From the NCBI RefSeq assembly GCF_010093595.1, contig NW_022985445.1:1027787-1091786 (forward strand): a DNA stretch of 64,000 bases, given 5' to 3'. Below the pieces are notes generated by a model. The model worked only from the letters and a program-made list of their open reading frames with translations, was not told the DNA's origin and ran no database searches. Each line of letters begins with the position of its first letter. The first letter of the stretch is position 1. Origin of the DNA: Mytilinidion resinicola. Lineage: Eukaryota; Ascomycota; Dothideomycetes; Mytilinidiales; Mytilinidiaceae. A program made the position numbers and the translations under genes. Below are positions 56,569 to 64,000 of the stretch, piece by piece.

Positions 56569-57280
56569 GCTAGGATGCAGCAGAGGGGTGAAAACGGAGC
56601 GGCGTGTTGGGCAATGGCGTCTGTATAGAGGGCAGGTTAGGTTACGATTTCAGATGAGAACCGTTTATGACATCTCATGCGAGTCCAAATCGTCCTATCG
56701 AAGTACCCCTGACACTGGTGCCCAAGTCGCAAGACCTAGCTCAGACTCGTCTCAATTATTTGATCTCAATTTCTGCAAAGGGGCTGGACTGTTATTGTTC
56801 ACTAAAGGTATCATCCGAAAACCTCATCACGCACCACAAATCCTACATCACGATGTGGTAAACTACAAAAGATCTCACAGATTCTGTGCTGTCAAAGTCT
56901 GAATTATGATCTCGTAATTGCAAACACGAGTGTTATACATATTGTGATCCGCCCATTCTGCTTCCTTCTAGTGTGCCAATTACGTGTGTAGTGCACTAGG
57001 ATAGCATGACAGGCGCGGTCGGTAGGGAATCTCGCAGTTGCGTGAGCCGTCTTCTATGCGCATTTGCTCGCGCTACGATAGATATCGTAGTCGTCCCGGC
57101 GGACGATATCCGTACTGTGACGGGCGTCAGGGCAAAGAATCCCCAGCTACATCAGCGACCAATTATGGTCATCCGTTTGAGCGCCTTGGAAAGGTTCGGT
57201 CCATATTGAAACCGGATCCGCTTCTTTCCAACGTGGGCAACTGTTCAGAACTGATCAACAACACAGCCAAGCCACATCGC
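56569..57280. other. Intergenic between convergent LSM6 and the small mitochondrial gene
   Basis: About 710 bp between two convergent stop codons. No gene recognised; should hold both 3' untranslated regions. Confidence 0.4.
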
Positions 57281-57843
57281 CTATGCCTTCTCTGCTGGCT
57301 TCTTTTCCGTCAATGCCCTTAGCTCATCCTCGAGTTTCGATATTTCTTCTAAGGGCGAGGGTCAGCCGGGTGTCCCTTGAAGTTATCCCAACTCTGCCGA
57401 CATTAAACACGCACCATTCTTCTCGTCCTTGATATCCAAGCTCTCCAGCTTCATCCAGCCCCAGTATATCAATTGATACGTGAACAGCGCGCCGAGAAAG
57501 GTTTTTAGGATCGGTGAGCCGAAGGTGGAATAGAAAGCGCGCTATCATTCAGACAACAATTAGCTAGACGTATCAATATATAATATCCGTTCACAATATG
57601 AGAGCTCAGATGAGATAAAATGACGAAGTTGATGACGTGAAATTTCAAGGACATCAGTTCTGGACAACATACATGCGCATTCCTCTCCGTCTGACTCTTC
57701 CCCTCCGGTTTATTCGGGGGCTGATAGTCCACGTATCCCCTCTTTCCGCCTACTCCCCCTCCCCTCCGCAGCCCCATAAGCTGCGGCGCAACCCCCATCC
57801 GCATTGCCCTCGCGCCGGCGACGACGACCCGGGAATGCAACAT
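57281..57843 (-). CDS. Small mitochondrial membrane protein, unknown
   Basis: 121 aa from exons 57843-57673, 57541-57415 and 57348-57281. All three joins keep one frame. The N-terminus (MLHSRVVVAGARAMRMGVAPQLMGLRRG) is basic and amphipathic, like a mitochondrial presequence, and is followed by GYVDYQPPNKPEGKSQTERNAH. The second exon encodes one probable membrane helix (AFYSTFGSPILKTFLGALF then TYQLIYWGWMKLES). The last exon gives a charged helix (EEISKLEDELRALTEKKPAEKA). The architecture suggests a single-pass inner-membrane protein, perhaps an accessory subunit of a respiratory or ATP-synthase complex, but I cannot assign it. It is divergent from the RAMP4 homologue, with 349 bp between. Confidence 0.75.
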
Positions 57844-58192
57844 CGCCAGCGCACTCAGGCAACAGGAATTGTCCTCCTAACAGCTGGCAATAGAAGTCGA
57901 TGGCAAGCAGCAGAGCTCGCTAAAGGATGGGCGTCGGGAAATCGCAACGTGGTCTTTGGGTGGTCTCTAAGGTGGGTGGAGCTAGGAGCGGACATAAATA
58001 AAGTTGGAGAGGTGTCGTTTCCAAAGTTGCGCATCACCGAGCCAGAACAAGACCACCATCCACAGAACCACCTCAACCTTGGAATACTGTGCCACATTTG
58101 GACATTCAACACTACCTGGCTCCTCCATCGGCCTTAGAGACCTCTGCGCAAGCTATATCTAGGGCGTCGACGAAGCCTCTCGATCCTCCGCA

Positions 58193-58718
58193 ATGGTATG
58201 CCCCCCCACCTCCGCTCCGACGCCGCCACCGTTCCCAGACACAGGATCTGATACTTGAATAGGCCCAAACACCCCAGCAGCGCGCGGCGAACGCCAAATT
58301 CGCAAAGTCTGAGGCGGCGAAACGTGGCAAGCCCCAGAGCGCCATTAAGCAGAAGCAGGACTTCAAGAGCCCGATTAGCAAGGGGTGGATAAGTAAGCTA
58401 CAGCCTCCAAGTTCACACATCCTACACTCTACCAAAAGAGAAGAGCAGGCTACTGGCAGTAGCACTGTATGGATAGAATACTACGAGAAGGAGAGGCTGG
58501 TATCTTTGCGCTTTCAGAATAAGGAGGCGGAATAATTGAGACGACGTTGCGCAAATCTCCCGACCTGGCTTTTGTTTGGTGCCTTGTAATTCGTAGACCG
58601 TGAAATCGAGCTATCGGAAGGATAGATTGCTAATGCGAACCTGTCTTTAGTTGTGCTGCTCTTCGTCCTTGGCGGCGGTGCTATCTTCGAGCTCGCTCGT
58701 CTATTCATAGATTTTTAA
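58193..58718 (+). CDS. YSY6: RAMP4/SERP1 homologue (YSY6), Sec61-associated stress protein
   Basis: A tail-anchored ER membrane protein that binds the translocon. 66 aa from exons 58193-58195 (the ATG alone), 58263-58392 and 58651-58718. Exon 2 reads AQTPQQRAANAKFAKSEAAKRG then KSPISKGWI, the RAMP4 signature. Exon 3 completes the tail anchor (IVLLFVLGGGAIFELARLF). The first exon holds only the start codon, immediately followed by a GTATGC donor; no other ATG gives the conserved N-terminus MAQTPQQR. Intron 2 is long for this genome (258 nt). No single ORF covers the protein, so it is easily missed by annotation. Convergent with AP-3 delta. Confidence 0.92.
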
Positions 58719-59243
58719 GCTCTGCGCCTCCTCTATATCCCCATTACATCAGACATTGGATTACATTTAAAAGAGGATACATTTGCGGTTGGCAGAACTA
58801 GTGGATGGGCGGGCTGGTTGTGGCTCGGTCATCATCAATCTTCACTATGCGGTTGATTCAAGAGCTTGATTGGGTCTCCTCGAACGGGTAGAATGGTCTA
58901 AAAGGTGGATTCTTCAAATTCCCTATCAGGAAGCGGACGTGCATTGTTGTGCTCGGGAATGGCGCTTGGGTCACGGATTCTCTGGGTAGAGATGCGGTTT
59001 TGAATTCCTACATTCGCGAAGCATATACCAATCTTAAGTCTTGCCCAACTCGGAAAGTACAAAATGAGATTCTCTGCAATATTGTGCATGAAGAGATCTT
59101 CATAGGGAAAAGTTATCTGAACGGTACGTGATACGAAAGTTTTCGTGTCATGTTTGCATATATGCCATCCCAATGCACTTAAACCGCCCCTGTCATCCAC
59201 ACCAACGCCTCCGCATGCATCCAAAGGACCGCTAAACGATGTC
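58719..59243. other. Intergenic between convergent YSY6 and AP-3 delta
   Basis: About 525 bp between convergent stop codons, with no recognised gene. Should contain both 3' untranslated regions. Confidence 0.4.
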
Positions 59244-62200
59244 TCAACTCCCGGTCTCCGCGGCAGGCTCTTCAAGAAGCACTTGCCTCTTCTTCTTTCG
59301 CTTTTTTAGCTTGAGGACACCGTCTGCGCCGTCCCCTGGCACGTCGCCGACTGCGTGTTCTTCGAGCTTTGCTTTCTTCTTCTTTTTCTTCTTCACAGCT
59401 AGCCCCTCTTCATGGTCACCCTCGGGTATGCTACCCGCCTCACCCTCTGCTGTCTCCTCTGGCGCCTCCATAACCGCCTTCCTGGCTTTTTTCTTCTTCC
59501 TCTTCACTAGCGTCCCGTCTGGAGGCGCATCCCGTGCCTGGATCCTCTCCGCCGCCCTCTGCATCTCCAGCCTCAACCTCTCCACCTCTTTTAACGCCTT
59601 CGCCATCTCCGCCTCCTCTTGTTCCCTCCTCTCGATATCTAGCTTACTTGTTCCAGTCCCATCATCTTCCAAGCTTAGCGAGCCTAGACCCGAGCTATCA
59701 ACCTCAAGTAGACTCTTCTTGCCCTTCGCTTGGGCAGAACGCACAAGGTCGGGGCGAGAGCCATCACGAGAGGAGGTGGCTTCATCTGGGCCAAGGGTCT
59801 CATCGACGATGATTTCAACGTTGCGGCGGGGCTTGCGTTTGGGTTGGCGAGCCGCCTCATCCCGTTCCCGACCGCGCTCTTGCTTTTCGAGGTCGAGATC
59901 CATAATCGGGATCGAATCAATGTCGAGCTCTTCGCCATTGCTGTTTTTGAGGATGTTGTGGAGTGGAGTGGAGACACCTGAGTCGCGGTCGCGGTCAGGG
60001 TCGATGTAGAACGGGTCGTCTTTGTAACGTTCGCGCCGTTCAGCTTTTCGGCGGGCGAGAATATCGGGGTCCAGGTATTCGTCCTCGGTGGCGTTTTGAT
60101 AGGATGAAGGTTGTTCGGATTTCGTGGCGTCAAGGCGGTCGGCGGCAGAGACAGAGATAGGGGGTTCGGGATGGGTGCCGATGCGCTCATTGTAGGCTTT
60201 GTATACGTCGTCCTCGTCGGCATCAGAGACTGTTTCTAACTCTGCTTGCTGAAGGATTTGTTGAAGATTCGCGTTGATGGGGGTATCGAGGTCTAGGTCA
60301 TCCGGAAATGGAACCTTCCGTTGTGCTCCAGGAGCAACAGGATTAATTTCAAGCCCTGTGAAAAGTGCTGGTATCGCTTGGGTGAGAAGTAGTGGTGGAT
60401 CTACAAAATCTCCAGCGTCATTTCCGGTTTCCGTGCCGGAGGCAGCTTCGGAGGCAAGCCGCATGAGCTCCAGATACTCGACTGCCCGCTCTTGGACTTC
60501 GAGACTGGGATGCATAGCCAGCGGCTCAAGAAAGTGAACAATCCTCGCCATTAGTAGCGTCAAAAGGGTTCTCCGCTGTGGTGTCCAAGATATTTGGTCG
60601 CTCCCAGCGATGCTTGCGAAAACCTTCGGAATAGCTTGGAGATAAACCGCAAGCGTTCTAGAAGGGAGGTGTGAGGCCGACGTATGAAGTAGCGAAGTCA
60701 TGACACCGTCTGGTCTCGTGAGCAAGTCTGCATACTCTCCTACCATCCAACCTGCAAACTCCAGTACTCCTTGGCCGCCATTCCCGGTAGCAGGGAACAT
60801 CTGGTCTCGTTTTTCAACAAGCACAAGCGATTGCGCTGCTTCTAACGCTTCTGGCCGTATGATCCTGACTCTTACCGCCACATTCCGAAGCTCTTGGCCG
60901 ATCTCATACGAGATGTCCCCGTGGTTGCCAGATGTTGAGAAATCGGCGTCCTCAGTGCCGTCCAGATTAGCGCTGGTCTTGGTCGCGGGACAGACTCTGA
61001 CAAGTTGGACCAAGACATCGATATACCAGTCGAAGTCGCTGACGTTGGTGTATGTGTCCCTCGAGCACATCTCTATGATTTTCTGTATGACACTAATTCG
61101 ATAATCCGCAGGCAATGGCGGTGCTTGATTTGATTTCTTCTCAACTCGGAGTGACTCTTCCGCATCCGAATCGTCAGAGTCTGCTATTGGGACGACGCCC
61201 GTCTCACGTGTTCTGTCGTTTACTGGAACCTCTGTCGCAGAGGCTATTGGTGAGTTTCGTAGCTGTCGCATAAGCCGCCCAACGATTGCTGTGAGATTGT
61301 CGCTATTGACCATTCCCACGACGAGATTGAGAGCACCTGTTCGGATGGAAATATCGGGGTCGTCGATGCATTCCAGAATTACATCCTGGTGTACCGCGAC
61401 AATGTGTGGATGGGACCGTACGATCTTGTCGAACGCAAGTAATGCAACGTATTTTACTGATGACACATGAGACTCTCAACCATTCGATTCTCAGTATAAG
61501 ATGCTTACAATTTGCGTCGCCTTCTATCACCATCATCCCGCGTAATTTGCTCACGCACAGATGAGCAACGTCTTCCCCTTCCGCTGTTCCTTCGACAGCT
61601 TCAAGTATCCCACCTTGTATTATGCCATTTATACACTCGTACAAGAGGCTCATAGCCGCTGTCTCTTTTATGATCTTGGTCAGTGGAGGGAGGAGTTTCT
61701 TTATGAGCCGAGGTTCCAGGGGAGTCAAAGTTGCGAACTAAAGATGAGTGAGTGAGTGATGAAAACAAGAGTGTGGTGTATATCCCTACGAGTTTGATAA
61801 TCTTGATCGCCATCCAATTATTGCCTCCTTCCACAAGCAAATCGAAAAGCCTGGGAGCCAGAGGCAGAAAGTCTTGCGGTCTCCGCCATCCTAGCTCACA
61901 GACTACGTTCACTATGGCCGCAGTGACGCTGGGATCTTCGTTGTCGTCCAGTAACCGCTCCTTGATCTTCGGCCAGGCAGGCCGTAAAGTTTCTGGGTAG
62001 ACTAGTGCCAGTCGATAGAGCGTCACGATGGTTTTCTTCCGTATTGATGCTTGAGAGTGTGTTAGGCGTGGAATAAGGTCCGACAAGACCGAGTTCGCCA
62101 TTGAAGGGTTGATGACATGCGGAATAGCGATTAGAGGCAATGATATGACCGTGGGTGTTGACGATGAAATGTCCTATGTCAATATCAGCGACCGTCCCTG

Positions 62201-62651
62201 ATCTCTCCCTCAGCCTCGTGTACCTTCTTCAACTGATTCTCCGCAAGCATTAACACCTCAGTGTCCCTCCGAAAGCTCTGAACCGCGGCCAAATACCCAG
62301 TCCGCTTGTGTCGGTACTTCTGAGACGACATGACCTCCAGAACGTTGAACGAGGCCCAGGACATGTCATGTCCGAACATTTCGAGGTAGGTGAGCTTCAT
62401 GAGAGCGGTGGATTTGAGATCTGAATGTTATCAGCATCATAACCAAATTTGCATACCAGGCCAGCTCGCATACCCATATCATTACTCCGGATCTCTTTCC
62501 TGCATTCCTTAATGCTCTCCTGTATATATTCCCGCTCGTTGCCCTTGTGGTTCCGCAGGCCTCGAATGAGGTCGTACAGCGATTTCTCAAACCTATAGAG
62601 CTTATTAGTTACATGCTACACATTTGCGAAAAATCGAACTATATCCTACAT
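59244..62651 (-). CDS. APL5: AP-3 adaptor complex subunit delta (APL5)
   Basis: Large subunit of the AP-3 coat for Golgi-to-vacuole traffic. Six exons give 1047 aa: 62651-62650, 62592-62474, 62420-62224, 62173-61790, 61737-61509 and 61456-59244. The start codon is split: AT in exon 1 and G in exon 2, giving MFEKSLYDLIRGLRNHKGNE, the exact family opening. The HEAT-repeat trunk follows (LTYLEMFGHDMSWASFNVLEVM, IRKKTIVTLYRLALVYPETL, SLLYECINGIIQGGIL, QDVILECIDDPDISIRTGAL). The hinge (residues about 720 onwards) is very charged, with DPDILARRKAERRERYKDDPFYI and three Lys-rich runs (VKRKKKKARK, VKKKKKKKAK, LKKRKKKRQ) near the end. The divergent EMC2 start is 389 bp away. Confidence 0.94.
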
Positions 62652-63039
62652 GGCAGCGGTATTCGTAGAGCTCCTCCGGTATCAACAAGCTGAGACACGA
62701 TTCGTGGAGGGGTAGGTCGGTCGTAGCGGGGATAGCCAAAAGGCATGTTCACCGACTCTGGGAGGTCATAGACGCAAAGTGAGGTGAATAGGACATGAGT
62801 TCCCGTCTAGCCTTCTGATTGTGAGATCCGTAGAGCTCTAGTGCGTCTACCAGCGTTGTTCCAATGAACGATGTCGTCGTCAGATCACGGGCCCACGGCC
62901 GTCTTTGCTCCGAGAGCTCTCTAAAATCAAACACCATGCCAAGCATCTCGACAAGCAACGTTGCATAGCTCCACGTACTTCCAATTCGCCCATACCGACC
63001 CTTCATAATACCGATACCTCCATTTCATCAACAAACACT
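62652..63039. promoter_or_regulatory. Divergent promoter of APL5 and EMC2
   Basis: 388 bp between two divergent start codons, the only room for both promoters. A long minus-strand frame (62749-63006) and the EMC2 frame extending upstream to 62905 are treated as chance. Confidence 0.45.
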
Positions 63040-64000
63040 ATGTCCGCAACTCTCCTAGACCCCCCGCCGCACCTCTCCCCGCCGACCGCGCTCCGTCTCT
63101 CCCAACAAGCTCCTCTCGTTCTCGCGTCCTCCCCCGCCAGCTCGCTACCCTGGCCCATCTCGCTCCTCACGTCCTCTGAGACACCAGAAACTTGGTCGGT
63201 CCACGAGAATCTGCTCCTCGCATGCCTACGAACTGGCGACGACAGGTCCGCACGGCAGGTGCTGGACCGCATGGTCGCGCGATTCGGGGACGAGAACGGG
63301 CGCGTAATGGCCCTGCGGGGAATGTATGAGGAGGCAGTCGCAAAGGACAAGGGTGCATTGGAAAAGGTGTTGAAAGAGTACGAGACTACCATCCAAGCGG
63401 ACCCGACGAATATGCCCATCCGCAAACGCCACATCGCCCTCCTCCGCTCTCTCGGCCGCCCCACAGATGCCATCGCAGCACTGACCTACCTCGTCGACTC
63501 ATCCCCGACCGATGCTGAAGCCTGGGCCGAACTCGCAGACCTCTACGCCTCCCAAAACCTTCTCTCCCAAGCAATATACTCTCTCGAGGAAGTACTCCTA
63601 ATAACGCCGAACGCATGGAACATTCACGCGCGCATAGGGGAGCTACTGTATCTCTCTGCTATCTCAAACGGAGAGGGAGGAGGGTCATACAAGGGATTTG
63701 CGGAAGCAATGCGCCGATTTTGCAGGAGCGTGGAGCTGAACGACGGGTACTTGAGGGGGTTCTATGGATTGAAACTTGTAAGTTCACCTGGTTTGGAATG
63801 GCATATTTGGTATGTAAAGTATTCTAATCGCAAAGCAGGCCACCAGCCGCCTCCTTAGTCTCCAAGCACCCAAGCGCAATGACGTATCCGCCGAAGACCT
63901 TCCACTACCCCCGGTAACCACCATTGAGAAGCTGAACGAGCTCGCGACGTCTAAGCTAGCAGAGATAGTGCGGCGGGGATCGGCGAAGGAAGCGGGTTGG
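63040..64000 (+). CDS. EMC2: ER membrane protein complex subunit 2 (EMC2), 3' end beyond the window
   Basis: A soluble TPR subunit on the cytosolic side of the EMC insertase, which inserts tail-anchored and multipass proteins in the ER. The start is the ATG at 63040 (MSATLLDPPPH). Exon 1 runs to 63777 and exon 2 starts at 63839 (GTAAGT..GCAG, 61 nt), continuing to the window end, so 300 residues are visible. TPR-like helices are clear: WSVHENLLLACLRTGDDRSARQVLDRM, IRKRHIALLRSLGRPTDAIAAL, TDAEAWAELADLYASQNLLSQAIYSLEEVLLITP, and GYLRGFYGLKLATSRLLSL across the splice. About the last fifth may be missing. Confidence 0.92.

Overview
This window comes from the nuclear genome of a filamentous ascomycete (Pezizomycotina). 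Gene content and style suggest Dothideomycetes, but I cannot name a species. The evidence is the fungal-type bifunctional ARG5,6 arginine polyprotein, eisosome protein 1, a BIM1-like copper protein, many 49-70 nt introns with GT..AG borders, and AT-rich repeat relics whose differences are mostly transitions, as expected from repeat-induced point mutation (RIP). Coordinates below were obtained by joining exons by hand at splice sites, so multi-exon models are predictions.

Layout. 1-310: a small AT-rich hairpin element flanked by paired 17-bp repeats. 0.6-6.0 kb: a compact copper-uptake neighbourhood, with a metalloreductase carrying Met-rich and Cys-rich tracts, a divergent Ctr copper transporter, and a secreted, GPI-anchored BIM1/X325 copper-binding protein. 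6.3-12.1 kb: a small unknown protein, exosome subunit RRP43, degenerate repeats, and ARG5,6. 12.2-18.8 kb: repeat relics and three members of a Cys-rich double-zinc-ribbon family (one interrupted by a stop). 18.8-23.1 kb: phosphomannomutase and a convergent C2H2 transcription factor, followed by a GC-rich gene-free block. 26.0-38.6 kb: conserved housekeeping genes (eIF3j, a tyrosine-phosphatase-family protein, EIS1, CDC6, a GNAT acetyltransferase, a RapZ-C protein). 39.2-44.3 kb: microsatellite DNA, two more zinc-ribbon copies (one with a stop, one deleted) and an orphan gene. 44.5-46.3 kb: an amino-acid permease. 48.8-53.2 kb: a nucleoside deoxyribosyltransferase-like protein, a fungal SLATT two-TM protein and a DUF7726-like nuclear protein. 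54.3-64.0 kb: a dense housekeeping block (Rad60/Esc2-like SUMO-like protein, LSm6, a small mitochondrial membrane protein, the RAMP4/Ysy6 homologue, AP-3 delta, and EMC2 cut by the window end). Several pairs here are divergent with 280-390 bp between start codons.

How the genes may work together. The first three genes form a plausible route: Cu(II) is reduced by the metalloreductase, bound or shuttled at the wall by the BIM1-like protein, and imported as Cu(I) by Ctr. The zinc-ribbon family appears five times within 28 kb in different states of integrity, which makes it the most unusual local feature. The deoxyribosyltransferase-like plus SLATT neighbourhood resembles parts lists of nucleotide-centred conflict systems, but a functional link is only an inference.
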